The translations under genes were made by a program, and so were the position numbers. The notes under the pieces were generated by a model. The model saw only the letters and a program-made list of their open reading frames with translations. It made no database searches and was not told the DNA's origin. From Megaustenia siamemsis (lineage: Eukaryota; Mollusca; Gastropoda; Stylommatophora; Ariophantidae), in the NCBI GenBank assembly GCA_032433765.1, contig JAVIAB010000024.1, positions 14,383,126 to 14,447,125 of the forward strand: a stretch of 64,000 nucleotides of DNA, read 5' to 3'. Positions 21,352-33,554 of this stretch are shown here, piece after piece (the first letter of the stretch is position 1; every line of letters begins with the position of its first letter).

Positions 21352-22080
21352 CTCTTTCCGTACGTTTCGCCGCACAGTGCGTCACTCTCAATTTGATTAG
21401 TATAAACTTCCATCAAACTATGTTCCTTTTATATGTCTTGTATCATCTTGGTAATGTTGAAAACAAGAAAAAGAGTTCTTAAATGTTATGTAGAGTAAGT
21501 TTTAACATACGGATGCGAATCATGGACAATAGGACAACAGACAAGAAAATCACTGGAGTCTGTAGAAATGTGGTTTTGCAGAAGAATGTTGAGAATACCA
21601 TGGACAGCTAAGAAGAGTAATGAAGAGGTTCTGAGAAAGGTCAAAGCAAAAAGAGAGCTAATTTCCAATATTAGGAAGAGACAATCATAATTTTTTGGCC
21701 ATGTAATGAGAAGAGAACAACTAAATATATTGTAACAACTGGAAAAATTGAGGGACGAAGAGATAGAGGGAAGCAAAGAGAAAAAAAATAACAGACAGCT
21801 TAAGAGAATGGCTTGGCAGAAGGTCAACAACAGAAATGATAAATAGCTGCCAAGATCGAATGTTGTGGAGAGACATGATCACCTACGCCAATTGGCCCGG
21901 CACTTGATGATGATGATGAATGTTGAAATCTAATACCTTGTTCAATTATCTAAAAATTCACTTAAAATATATTATGTGTTAGATAAATATAAATGAGTAG
22001 ATTGATTCTTAAAACCATGAAAAATGTTGTCTCTGAAATCTCTTCCGTTGCATCGATAACAATCTTTTGTACAGAAAGAG
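21352..22080. mobile_element. TTAA-flanked MITE (piggyBac-like), interrupted by a LINE-A
   Basis: Inserted exactly at TTAA: the sequence is duplicated at 21348-21351 and 22081-22084, and removing the insert with one TTAA restores the LINE-A reading DSL(R)E.LG. The ends are inverted repeats, CTCTTTCCGTAC (21352-21363) against CTCTTTCTGTAC read from 22080 backwards, 11 of 12 matching. Precise TTAA duplication is the hallmark of piggyBac-type transposons. Apart from the nested LINE, the element is about 265 bp with no transposase, so it is a non-autonomous MITE. Confidence 0.85.
21463..21918 (+). pseudogene. LINE-A, inner copy nested in the MITE
   Basis: A 5'-truncated LINE-A starting at KKRVLKCYVE and running through LTYGCESWTIGQQTRKSLES, MWFCRRMLRIPWTAKKSNEE and ISNIRKRQS, then past a frameshift to RDMITYANWPGT and TGATGATGATG. 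A 10-bp target-site duplication AATGTTGAAA flanks it (21453-21462 and 21919-21928), so it is a genuine retrotransposition event that happened after the MITE arrived. Confidence 0.9.
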
Positions 22081-22198
22081 TTAAGAGAAAGGCTTGACAG
22101 AAGGTCAACAACAGAAATGATAAATGTCTGTCGAGATCAAAATGTGTGCAGAAACATGAACACCTACACCAGCAGACATGGCACTTGATGATGATGGT
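22081..22198 (+). pseudogene. LINE-A outer copy, 3' part after the MITE
   Basis: Resumes at LRERLDRRSTTEMINVCRDQ and ends MNTYTSRHGT followed by TGATGATGATGGTGATCG. Together with 20690-21351 it is a single LINE-A. Confidence 0.9.
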
Positions 22199-22514
22199 GA
22201 TCGATTGATAAATCTTGCGATATTTATTCTGTTGTTGCAAGCTGGCTATGGGCTTGTTGTTCACCTTCTTTCTTGATCTCTTCCGTTAAGTGGACATGGG
22301 TGGGTTTTGTTATTAATATACATAAAGGAACAACAAGATTTCAATCGATGCTTACGGGCCTACATATGTCTTCTAGATGGGTAGATTTGCTTTCACAATT
22401 TATTGAATAAAACGCTGCCTGCACGGTGACTAATTTAACCTACTCTTTGCGACTTTTAACTGACTATTCTTTAACGTGTGCGTATGCACATGGGTCTCGT
22501 GATTGTCGCTGTCA
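22199..22514. other. Left flank of the 31-bp satellite
   Basis: Mostly unassigned. ATGGGTAGATTTGCTT at about 22377 also occurs, reversed, on the corresponding side of the small copy of the same satellite near 56,990, suggesting a shared host element. Confidence 0.5.
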
Positions 22515-25500
22515 TCCGAGAGGGCTAGACATCAGATCTCACTACTTAGAGAGGGCTACACATCAGATCTCACTACCCAGAGAGGGCTAGACATCAGATC
22601 TCACTACCCAGAGAGGGCTAGACATCAGATCTCACTACCTAGAGAGGGCTAGACATCAGATCTCACTACCCAGAGAGGGCTAGACATCAGATCTCACTAC
22701 CCATAGAGGGCTAGACAACATATCTCACTACCCAGAGAGTGCTAGACATCAGATCTCACTACTTAGAGAGGGCTACACATCAGATCTCACTACCCAGAGA
22801 GGGCTAGACATCAGATCTCACTACCCAGAGAGGGTTAGACAACAGATCTCACTACCCAGAGAGGGCTAGACATCATATCTCACTACCCGGAGAGGGCTAG
22901 ACATCAGATCTCACTACCCAGAGATGGATAAACATCAAATCTCACAACCCAGAGAGTGCTAGACATCGGATCTCACTACCCAGAGATGGATAAACATCAA
23001 ATCTCACTACCCAGAGAGGGCTAGACATCGGATCTCACTACCCAGAGATGGATAAACATCAAATCTCACAACCCAGAGAGTGCTAGACATCGGATCTCAC
23101 TACCCAGAGATGGATAAACATCAAATCTCACTACCCAGAGAGGGCTAGACATCGGATCTCACTACCCAGAGATGGATAAACATCAAATCTCACAACCCAG
23201 AGAGTGCTAGACATCGGATCTCACTACCCAGAGATGGATAAACATCAAATCTCACAACCCAGAGTGGGCTAGACATCGGATCTCACTACCCAGAGAGTGC
23301 TAGACATCAGATCTCACTACCCATAGAGGGCTAGACAACATATCTCACTACCCAGTGAGGTTTAGACATCATATCTGACTACCCAGAGAGGGCTAGACAT
23401 CAGATCTCAGTACCCAGAGAGGGCTAGACATCAGATCTCCCTACCCAGAGAGGGCTAGACATCAGATCTCCCTACCCAGAGAGGGCTAGACATCAGATCT
23501 CACTACACAGAGAGGGCTAGACATCAGATCTCACTACCCAGAGAGTGCTATACATCAGATCTCACTACCCAGAGAGGGCTAGACATCACATCTCACTACC
23601 CAGAGAGGACTAGACATCAGATCTCACTACCCAGAGAGGGCTAGACATCAGATCTCACTACCCAGAGAGGACTAGACATCAGATCTCACTACCCAGAGAG
23701 GACTAGACATCAGATCTCACTACCCAGAGAGGACTAGACATCAGATCTCACTACCCAGAGAGGGCTAGACATCAGATCTCACTACCCAGAGAGGGCTAGA
23801 CATCAGATCTCACTACCCAGAGAGGGCTAGACATCAGATCTCAATACCCAGAGAGGGCTAGACATCAGATCTCACTACCCAGAGAGGGCTAGACATCAGA
23901 TCTCACTACCCAGAGAGGGCTAGACATCAGATCTCACTACCCAGAGAGGGCTAGACATCAGATCTCACTACCCAGAGAGGGCTAGACATCAGATCTCACT
24001 ACCCAGAGAGGGCTAGACATCAGATCTCACTACCCAGAGAGGGCTAGACATCAGATCTCACTACCCAGAGAGGGCTAGACATCAGATCTCACTACCCAGA
24101 GAGGACTAGACATCAGATCTCACTACCCAGAGAGGGCTAGACATCAGATCTCACTACCCAGAGAGGGCTAGACATCAGATCTCACTACCCAGAGAGGACT
24201 AGACATCAGATCTCACTACCCAGAGAGGGCTAGACATCAGATCTCACTACCCAGAGAGGGCTAGACATCAGATCTCACTACCCAGAGAGGGCTAGACATC
24301 AGATCTCACTACCCAGAGAGGACTAGACATCAGATCTCACTACCCAGAGAGGGCTAGACATCAGATCTCACTACCCAGAGAGGTCTAGACATCAGATCTC
24401 ACTACCCAGAGAGGACTAGACATCAGATCTCACTACCCAGAGAGGGCTAGACATCAGATCTCACTACCCAGAGAGGACTAGACATCAGATCTCACTACCC
24501 AGAGAGGACTAGACATCAGATCTCACTACCCAGAGAGGGCTAGACATCAGATCTCACTACCCAGAGAGGGCTAGACATCAGATATCACTACCCAGAGAGG
24601 ACTAGACATCAGATCTCACTACCCAGAGAGGACTAGACATCAGATCTCACTACCCAGAGAGGACTAGACATCAGATCTCACTACCCAGAGAGGACTAGAC
24701 ATCAGATCTCACTACCCAGAGAGGGCTAGACATCAGATCTCACTACCCAGAGAGGGCTAGACATCAGATCTCACTACCCAGAGAGGGCTAGACATCAGAT
24801 CTCACTACCCAGAGAGGGCTAGACATCAGATCTCACTACCCAGAGAGGGCTAGACATCAGATCTCACTACCCAGAGAGGGCTAGACATCAGATCTCACTA
24901 CCTAGAGAGGACTAGACATCAGATCTCACTACCCAGAGAGGACTAGACATCAGATCTCACTACCCAGAGAGGACTAGACATCAGATCTCACTACCCAGAG
25001 AGGACTAGACATCAGATCTCACTACCCAGAGAGGACTAGACATCAGATCTCACTACCCAGAGAGGACTAGACATCAGATCTCACTACCCAGAGAGGGCTA
25101 GACATCAGATCTCACTACCCAGAGAGGGCTAGACATCAGATCTCACTACCCAGAGAGGGCTGGACATCAGATCTCACTACCCAGAGAGGGCTAGACATCA
25201 GATCTCACTACCCAGAGAGGGCTAGACATCAGATCTCACTACCCAGAGAGGGCTAGACATCAGATCTCACTACCCAGAGAGGACTAGACATCAGATCTCA
25301 CTACCCAGAGAGGGCTAGACATCAGATCTCACTACCCAGAGAGGGCTAGACATCAGATCTCACTACCCAGAGAGGACTAGACATCAGATCTCACTACCCA
25401 GAGAGGGCTAGACATCAGATCTCACTACCCAGAGAGGGCTAGACATCAGATCTCACTACCCAGAGAGGGCTAGACATCAGATCTCACTACCCAGAGAGGA

Positions 25501-27010
25501 CTAGACATCAGATCTCACTACCCAGAGAGGGCTAGACATCGGATCTCACTACCCAGAGAGGTCTAGACATCAGATCTCACTACCCAGAGAGGACTAGACA
25601 TCAGATCTCACTACCCAGAGAGGGCTAGACATCAGATCTCACTACCCAGAGAGGACTAGACATCAGATCTCACTACCCATAGAGGACTAGACATCAGATC
25701 TCACTACCCAGAGAGGGCTAGACATCAGATCTCACTACCCAGAGAGGGCTAGACATCAGATCTCACTACCCAGAGAGGGCTAGACATCAGATCTCACTAC
25801 CCAGAGAGGGCTAGACATCAGATCTCACTACCTAGAGAGGACTAGACATCAGATCTCACTACCCAGAGAGGACTAGACATCAGATCTCACTACCCAGAGA
25901 GGACTAGACATCAGATCTCACTACCCAGAGAGGACTAGACATCAGATCTCACTACCCAGAGAGGACTAGACATCAGATCTCACTACCCAGAGAGGACTAG
26001 ACATCAGATCTCACTACCCAGAGAGGACTAGACATCAGATCTCACTACCCAGAGAGGGCTAGACATCAGATCTCACTACCCAGAGAGGGCTGGACATCAG
26101 ATCTCACTACCCAGAGAGGGCTAGACATCAGATCTCACTACCCAGAGAGGGCTAGACATCAGATCTCACTACCCAGAGAGGACTAGACATCAGATCTCAC
26201 TACCCAGAGAGGGCTAGACATCAGATCTCACTACCCAGAGAGGGCTAGACATCAGATCTCACTACCCAGAGAGGACTAGACATCAGATCTCACTACCCAG
26301 AGAGGGCTAGACATCAGATCTCACTACCCAGAGAGGGCTAGACATCAGATCTCACTACCCAGAGAGGGCTAGACATCAGATCTCACTACCCAGAGAGGAC
26401 TAGACATCAGATCTCACTACCCAGAGAGGGCTAGACATCAGATCTCACTACCCAGAGAGGTCTAGACATCAGATCTCACTACCCAGAGAGGACTAGACAT
26501 CAGATCTCACTACCCAGAGAGGGCTAGACATCAGATCTCACTACCCAGAGAGGACTAGACATCAGATCTCACTACCCAGAGAGGACTAGACATCAGATCT
26601 CACTACCCAGAGAGGGCTAGACATCAGATCTCACTACCCAGAGAGGGCTAGACATCAGATCTCACTACCCAGAGAGGACTAGACATCAGATCTCACTACC
26701 CAGAGAGGACTAGACATCAGATCTCACTACCCAGAGAGGACTAGACATCAGATCTCACTACCCAGAGAGGGCTAGACATCAGATCTCACTACCCAGAGAG
26801 GGCTAGACATCAGATCTCACTACCCAGAGAGGACTAGACATCAGATCTCACTACCCAGAGAGGACTAGACATCAGATCTCACTACCCAGAGAGGGCTAGT
26901 CATCAGATCTCACTACCCAGAGAGGACTAGACATCAGATCTCACTACCCAGAGAGGGCTAGACATCAGATCTCACTACCCAGAGAGTGCTAGACATCAGA
27001 TCTCACTACC
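22515..27010 (+). repeat. 31-bp satellite, about 145 units
   Basis: Period 31 bp, motif CTAGACATCAGATCTCACTA then CCCAGAGAGGG. The left third is diverse (units with GATGGATAAACATC or CACAACCCAGAGAGTG alternate with the main unit from 22910 to 23270). The right two thirds are nearly uniform, with GGGCTAG and GGACTAG variants. Rare markers recur 930 bp apart (CCTAGAGAGG at 24901 and 25831; TGGACATCAG at 25161 and 26091), showing a recent block duplication of 30 units. Confidence 0.97.
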
Positions 27011-27302
27011 TGAAGACTCGAGATGGGTAAAGTCGTGACGAAATCGCGGATTCGGAGGGACAAATCATACACCCCCACCACCTTTATTATGGGATCCTAA
27101 CCCCAAACCTTATTGCTCAGATGCCGAAGTCTTAACGCTAGACCACCCAGTTCCCTTATTTATTTTTTTGTCTGTGGTCGGCAAAGATTGTTTTGTCTCT
27201 TTTCCGTTCGTCCAGAAATCACTTACATCGGGACTAGCTCTACAAAAAAATATTATATTTTGTCCTATCGAAACGAAAACGGCACATAGTGCAGACATTC
27301 TA
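27011..27302. other. Right flank of the 31-bp satellite
   Basis: Starts CTGAAGACTCGAGATGGGTAAAG, which resembles the reversed flank of the small array at 56,700-56,730. No gene. Possible remnant of a SINE head around 27140 (AACGCTAGACCACCC). Confidence 0.4.
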
Positions 27303-30300
27303 GACTCTCCATGTTCAATCTAGACTTTCCATGTCCAATCTAGTCTCTCCATGTCCATTCTAGACTTTCCAAGTCCATTCTAGATTCTTTAAGACTATTC
27401 AAGACTCCCCATGTCAATTCTAGACTCTCCATGTCAATTCTAGACTCTCCATGTCCAATCTAGACTCTCCAAGACTATTCTAGACTCTCCATGTCTATTA
27501 TAGACTTTCTCCGTGTCCATTCTAGACTATCCATTACAATCTAGACTCTCCATGTTCAATTTAGACTCTCCATGTCCATTCTAGACTATCCATGTCCATT
27601 CTAGACTATCCATGTCCATTCTAGACTATCCATGTCCATTCTAGACTCTCCAAGTCCATTCTAGACTATCCATGTCCATTCTAGACTATCCATGTCCATT
27701 CTGGATTCTCCATGTCCATTCTAGACTCTCCATATCCATTCTAGACTCTCCAAGTCCATTCTAGACTCTCCATATCTATTCTAGACTCTCCATATCCATT
27801 CTAGACTCTCCATATCCATTCCAAACTCTTCATGTCCATTCTAGACTCTCCAAGTCCATTCTAGACTCTCCATATCTATTCTAGACTCTCTATATCTATT
27901 CTAGACTCTCCAAGTCCATTCTAGACTCTCCATATCTATTCTAGACTCTCCATGTCCATTCTAGACTATCCAAGTCCATTCTAGACTCTCCATATCTATT
28001 CTAGACTCTCCAAGTCCATTCTAGACTCTCCATATCCATTCTAGACTCTCCATATCCATTCTAGACTCTCCATATCCATTCTAGACACTCCATATCCATT
28101 CTAGACTCTCCATATCCATTCTAGACTCTCCATATCTATTCTAGACTCTCCAAATCCATTCTAGACTCTCCATATCTATTCTAGACTCTCCATATCCGTT
28201 CTAGACTCTCCATATCTTTTCTAGACTCTCCATATCCATTCTAGACTCTCCATGTGCATTCTAGACTCTCCATATCCATTCTAGACTCTCCATGTCCATT
28301 CTAGACTCTCTATATCCATTCTAGACTCTCCATGTCCATTCTAGACTCTTCATGTCCATTCTATACTCTCCATATCCATTCTAGACTCTCCATATCCATT
28401 CTAGACTCTCCATATCCATTCTAGACTCTCCATATCCATTCTAGACTATCCATATCCATTCTAGACTCTCCTAGTCCATTCTAGACTCTCCAAGTCCATT
28501 CTAGACTCTCCATATCTATTCTAGACTCTCCAAGTCCATTCTAGACTCTCCATATCTATTCTAGACTCTCCATATCCATTCTATACTCTCCATATCCATT
28601 CTAGACTCTCCATGTCCATTCTAGACTCTCCATGTCCATTCTATACTCTCCATATCCATTCTAGACTCTCCATATCCATTCTAGACTCTCCATATCCATT
28701 CTAGACTCTCCATGTCCATTCTAGACTCTCCATGTCCATTCTATATTCTCCATATCCATTCTAGACTCTCCATATCCATTCTAGACTCTCCATATCCATT
28801 CAAGACTCTCCATATCTATTCTAGACTCTCCAAGTCCATTCTAGACTATCCAAGTCCATTCTAGACTCTCCAAGTCCATTCTAGACTCTCCATATCTATT
28901 CTAGACTCTCCAAGACCATTCTAGACTCTCCATATCTATTCTAGACTCTCCATATCCATTCTAGACTCTCCAAGTCCATTCTAGACTCTCCATATCTATT
29001 CTAGACTCTCCATATCTATTCTAGACTCTCCATATCCATTCTAGACTCTCCAAGTCCATTCTAGACTCTCCATATCTATTATAGACTCTCCATATCTATT
29101 CTAGACTCTCCATATCCATTCTAGACTCTCAATATCCATTCTAGACTCTCCAAGTCCATTCTAGACTCTACATATCCATTCTAGACTCTCCATGTCCATT
29201 CTAGACTCTACATATCCATTCTAGACTCTCCAAGTTCATTCTAGACTCTACATATCCATTCTAGACTCTACATATCCATTCTAGACTCTACATATCCATT
29301 CTAGACTCTCCAAGTCCATTCTAGACTCTACATATCCATTCTAGACTCTCCATGTCCATTCTAGACTCTACATATCCATTCTAGACTCTCCAAGTCCATT
29401 CTAGACTCTACATATCCATTCTAGACTCTACATATCCATTCTAGACTCTCCATGTCCATTCTAGACTCTCCAAGTCCATTCTAGACTCTCCAAGTCCATT
29501 CTAGACTCTACATAACCATTCTAGACTCTCCAAGTCCATTCTAGACTCTCCATATCCATTCTAGACTCTCCAAGTCCATTCTAGACTCTCCATGTCCATT
29601 CTGGACTCTCCATGTCCATTCTAGTCTCTCCATATCCATTCTAGAATCTCCATATCCATTCTAGACTCTCCAAGTCCATTCTAGACTCTCCAAGTCCATT
29701 CTAGACTCTCCAAGTCCATTCTAGACTCTCCATGTCCATTCTAGACTCTCCATATCCATTCTAGACTCTCCATGTCCATTCTAGACTATCCATATCCATT
29801 CTAGACTCTCCATGTCCATTCTAGACTCTCCATATCCATTCTAGACTCTCCATATCCATTCTAGACTCTCCAAGTCCATTCTAGACTCTCCATATCCATT
29901 CTAGACTCTCCATATCCATTCTAGACTCTCCATGTCCATTCTAGACTCTCCATGTCCATTCTAGACTCTCCATATCCATTCTAGACTCTCCAAGTCCATT
30001 CTAGACTCTACATATCCATTCTAGACTCTCCAAGTCCATTCTAGACTCTCCATATCCATTCTAGACTCTCCATATCCATTCTAGACTCTCCATGTCCATT
30101 CTAGACTCTACATATCCATTCTAGACTCTCCAAGTCCATTCTAGACTCTACATATCCATTCTAGACTCTCCAAGTCCATTCTAGACTCTACATATCCATT
30201 CTAGACTCTCCAAGTCCATTCTAGACTCTCCATATCCATTCTAAACTCTACATATCCATTCTAGACTCTCCATATCCATTTTAGACTCTCCATGTCCATT

Positions 30301-30305
30301 CCAAA
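27303..30305 (+). repeat. 20-bp satellite, about 150 units
   Basis: Period 20 bp, unit CTAGACTCTCCATATCCATT with three main versions (CATATCC, CATGTCC, CAAGTCC) and a CTCTACATATCC version concentrated at 29160-29520 and 30000-30260. The unit has TAG in one frame but the array shows no long ORF. Left units (27300-27540) are the most diverged, as is usual for array edges. No parent element recognised. Confidence 0.97.
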
Positions 30306-31140
30306 CTCGTAATGTTTATCGATCTTTGCCATTCAGTGTAAGATTTTGCACAAGACCCGCAATGCCTCTCGTTACGCTTCGCATTTCTGGGAGAGCCTCT
30401 CAACTTCGGCAAGGTAGCTGATGTCTGCTGTTGTTACTTTTCTCCTCGGTGTTCTTTTTAGTGTATATTTTGGTCGACTTCATTTTCTTTTATCCTCTAG
30501 TTCCAATTTAAGGAACTATTTTTTCTTAGTGTCTTTGTTTCAAAGGTGTATGGTTTCTCAGAACTATTTTCATTCTTTGAAATGTAATCATTATCTTAGC
30601 TATTCTGCACCTCACCTTTGATGTATATATACAGCACGTAATTAACCTAATGCCCCCGTATTTGATTTCTTTATTTTGATACTGTTACTGTAACAGAAAT
30701 ATGTGAAGCCCGCTTACATTTACCTTAATTACGTAACTATATTAAGCCAACCAGGCAATACATTTCATTAAAAGAAACTGAAAACCAGATACAAAAACTA
30801 GCTGAGTGCCAAAATAGCTAACTCCCATTTGGCTTCAAATTGGTAGTAAAAATAAAGTTAGTGGAAACCAATGCCAGCTCTAAAACGAGAAAGACGAACG
30901 GAATGAGCGACATTTGGCGAAACTCATCTCCAAAAGGGAGGGGAACAGAGCCATTTCGTGTGTTTAAATAGCGACTTTTTAGTGACACGGCCTTTTATCT
31001 TAAGTACGTTCCGAGCCTGACAAGGATTTTGTGCTCTAATGAGAGTTGAAATATAGAAAGGACTAGATAGAGGTGAGAGATTCTTTGTGTCTGTAGATCC
31101 ATCTTATCTGGTAGAGAAGTTGTATCTTAGTTCATGTCGC
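30306..31140. other. Unassigned spacer
   Basis: An open stretch 30421-30621 has no motif. No repeat family is recognised. Confidence 0.35.
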
Positions 31141-31145
31141 ATATA

Positions 31146-31546
31146 ATGTCATCATCGCCCTCATCGAGTGCCTTCTCCGCAACGGAGGTTGGCTACCATG
31201 GATCGCCATTCTACTCTGTTTCTTGCTTTGATGGTGCAGGCTGTCATTGATTGACTTGTCCATCTTTTGATGTTACTCGTCCATGTTAGTCTTGGTCTGC
31301 CTCTGCCTCTTTTACCTTGTATTTTCCCTTCCAATATTACTTTTAGTAGGCTGTTGTGTCTTTTAACATGCCCCAAAAATTGCATTTGTCTTGTCTTAAT
31401 TGTATTTAGTTGTTCTCTTTTTATTTTCAGTTGTTTTAAAACTTCATCGTTTGTTATCTTTTGTTTCCATCCAATTCTACCTATTCTTCTATAAATCCAC
31501 ATTTCAAAGGCTTCAATTTTCTCTTCTGTTTTCTTGTCTAATAATG
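31146..31546 (-). pseudogene. LINE-F 3' fragment with a 130-codon open frame, reversed
   Basis: The minus-strand frame is open throughout: KTEEKIEAFEMWIYRRIGRI, then GWKQKITNDEVLKQLKIK, FLGHVKRHNSLLKVILEGK, GKRGRGRPRLTWTSNIKRW and NRVEWRSMVANLRCGEGT. The left edge is the CATCATCG-type 3' tail. It is well preserved (a young copy) but lacks all of the RT core, so it cannot be active. Near-direct repeats ATGTCATC at both edges may be the target duplication. Confidence 0.88.
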
Positions 31547-31562
31547 ATGTCATCGTTAGTAA

Positions 31563-31819
31563 GTAGAAAGTAAAGTACCCCCGTCACGCCAAGTGGCGTA
31601 TATGGAAATATAGTGTTAGTGACCCTATATTTTACAGACCTTCAGCACATGATTTTTGGGGTAATGTGGTCGGTATTACGCCCGTGCTGCTTTACCTTCC
31701 CAGAAAAAATCCGGTACCCATTTAAGGCTGGGTGAACCGGAAGCCGTCGATTGGGATCGAACCCTACCCGTTGTCCTTTGTAGTCCAGTTCACTAACCAC
31801 TGAGCTATCGCGGCTCCCT
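31563..31819 (-). mobile_element. SINE-1, reversed, full length
   Basis: Runs from tail (AGTAAAGTACCCCCGTCACG) through GACCTTCAGCACATGATTTT, the GGTACCCATTTAAGGCTGGG core and GGGATCGAACCC (B box reversed) to CTAACCACTGAGCTATCGCG (A box reversed). A 12-bp target-site duplication with one difference, CATCGTTAGTAA / CATCGTCAGTAA, lies at 31551-31562 and 31820-31831. It is the best example for defining the family's ends. Confidence 0.92.
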
Positions 31820-31863
31820 CATCGTCAGTAATAAATCAAATGTATGATAATTAAGGATCATCA

Positions 31864-32128
31864 TGTACCGAGGGAGCCGCGATAGCTCAGTGGTTAGTGA
31901 ACTGGACTACAAAGGACAAGGGGTCTGGTTCGATCCTGATCGACGGTTTCCGTGTTCACCCAGCCTTAAATGGGTACCAGATTTTTTTTATGGTTCGGTA
32001 AAGCGGCACGGGCATAATACCGACCACATTATCCCCAAAATCATGTCGAAAGTCTATAAAAATTATGGTCACTAACACAATATTCCCCATACGCCACTTG
32101 GCGTGACGGGAGCTCTTTACTTTTTATG
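31864..32128 (+). mobile_element. SINE-1, full length
   Basis: GGGAGCCGCGATAGCTCAGT starts the tRNA-like head. The B box GGTTCGATCC is at 31927-31936. Then the CACCCAGCC..AATGGGTACC core, GCGGCACGGGCATAATACCG and the tail ACTTGGCGTGACGGGAG with CTTTACTTTTT. The spacing of the two boxes suits a Pol III type 2 promoter. It lies head to head with the reversed copy 45 bp to the left. Confidence 0.92.
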
Positions 32129-32144
32129 TGCTATACCAAGGATT

Positions 32145-32702
32145 TTTATTTAGAGAAATTGACATGAGAACACAAAAAGCAAATGCTGTTACATACCAGC
32201 TTTCACCATTGTTAAGACATCCAAACATTTCTATGCCAGCTAAACAACAAATGATAAATAGCATCTTCATACCAACTTTGTGCTATGAAAGTCAAACATG
32301 GACCCTTTCTAAATCCCATTTAAGAAAGATCAATACATGTGAGATGCGATGCTTGAGAAAAGTAACAAACAACACAAGAAGAGATAGAATACCAAATGAA
32401 ACCATAAGAAAAATGGTAGGAACAAAACCCTGCCAAGAATATATAGAACAACAACAACTTAAATGGTTCGGCCACCTGGTCAGAATGAATCCTCACCAAT
32501 CACCATCAAGGGCGTTCTTTTCGAGAATGCATGGGAAAAGACCAAGAGGAAGACCCAGAAGAAGATGGATAGATGCAGTGACAGAGACATGTAACAACAA
32601 AGGAAAATCACTAATTCAGACAATTCGAGCAGCACAAGAACGACAAATGATATAAATCACGACACCTTTTAGGTATCAGTGAGAAGAGAAAAGCAGAAGA
32701 AG
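32145..32702 (+). pseudogene. LINE-E 3' fragment with a 175-codon open frame
   Basis: Open frame to 32655: KANAVTYQLSPLLRHPN, IFIPTLCYESQTWTLSK, CEMRCLRKVTNNTRRDRIPN, EYIEQQQLKWFGHLVRMNPH and GKRPRGRPRRRWIDAV, ending AAQERQMI. This is the region after the RT core. A 12-bp target-site duplication, ATACCAAGGATT, flanks it (32133-32144 and 32703-32714). The intact frame and intact duplication suggest a fairly recent, 5'-truncated insertion. Confidence 0.92.
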
Positions 32703-32894
32703 ATACCAAGGATTATCTACTTCCACAATTCTGTTACCAGTGCGGCGTATCAACTGTATCGTTGACTAGATACCGTGAACATTGAACAGACAATGCAGAC
32801 AACAGAACCCCATAGTCGTGGAGGCAGAGATGCATGCCTTGACCTATAAACTTTGACCTGAAGGCTTTTTTTTTTCTCTGTGTAAATATGTTTT

Positions 32895-33101
32895 CATGAG
32901 AAGAGGAAAGTTGGAATACTTGGTTACAACTGGCAAAATAAAAGGAAAGAGAGATCGCGGGCGACAAAGAGAGAAAATACTGGATAGCTTGGTGTCATGA
33001 CATGGAAAACAGTCAACAACAGAACTGATACGATGCACTGTAGACAGAGGATTGTGGAGGGACACGATCACATACGCCAACCGGTATGGCACATGATGAT
33101 G
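32895..33101 (+). pseudogene. LINE-B 3' fragment (~207 bp)
   Basis: Starts at CATGAGAAGAGGAAAGTTGG (MRRGKLEYLVTTGKIKGKRD) and ends TYANRYGT then ATGATGATG. The stop in VS*HGKQ marks it dead. An 11-bp target-site duplication AAATATGTTTT lies at 32884-32894 and 33102-33112. Confidence 0.92.
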
Positions 33102-33199
33102 AAATATGTTTTGTTATCAGTCACGTATGTTGCTATACATAACTTCATTATGTGCTCGTTTATTTAAACGAGATATCGCATATATATATATTTTGTTCG

Positions 33200-33485
33200 G
33201 CAGCTTTATTCTCTGACGAAGTCCCTAAAGACTAGCAACTGAATAATGCGTGTTAATCCGTAGAGCTGTATGCACAGGGGTCCTTCGCCGCACAGGCAGA
33301 TAACACCGTCTTCGAAAGTACTCATATTTTTTTTTCCGTCGATGAGTAGGTGACGTTACAAGCCGGACCTCGCTGCTGAGAGCAGGGGTGGTTGCCGCAG
33401 AGAGAAATCATAAATAAAAATCCTGGTTCAGCCGGGATTTGAACCCATAACCTCTCTGTCTCGAGGCCGGCCACCTAAAGGCGAT
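33200..33485 (-). mobile_element. SINE-3, reversed
   Basis: Shares about 280 bp with 41155-41475: CTGACGAAGTCCCTAAAGAC, GTCCTTCGCCGCACAGGCAG, TGACGTTACAAGCCGGACCT, TTGCCGCAGAGAGAAATCAT. The right part holds GGGATTTGAACCCATAACC, i.e. reversed B box GGTTCAAATCC, so the head is tRNA-like. Non-coding. Confidence 0.82.
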
Positions 33486-33554
33486 GCAGTCATCTACACT
33501 GATGGGTCTGTTGTTCGATAGTCGGAACTCGTGAGCTGTCACGGTCCAAGTCAA

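Noticed and set aside
22515..27010. CRISPR-like array
   Set aside because: Units are contiguous 31-bp tandem repeats with no unique spacers, and the genome is eukaryotic in character.
31864..31940. Functional tRNA gene
   Set aside because: A and B boxes are present, but the acceptor stem does not close and the sequence continues into a SINE body found in many copies.
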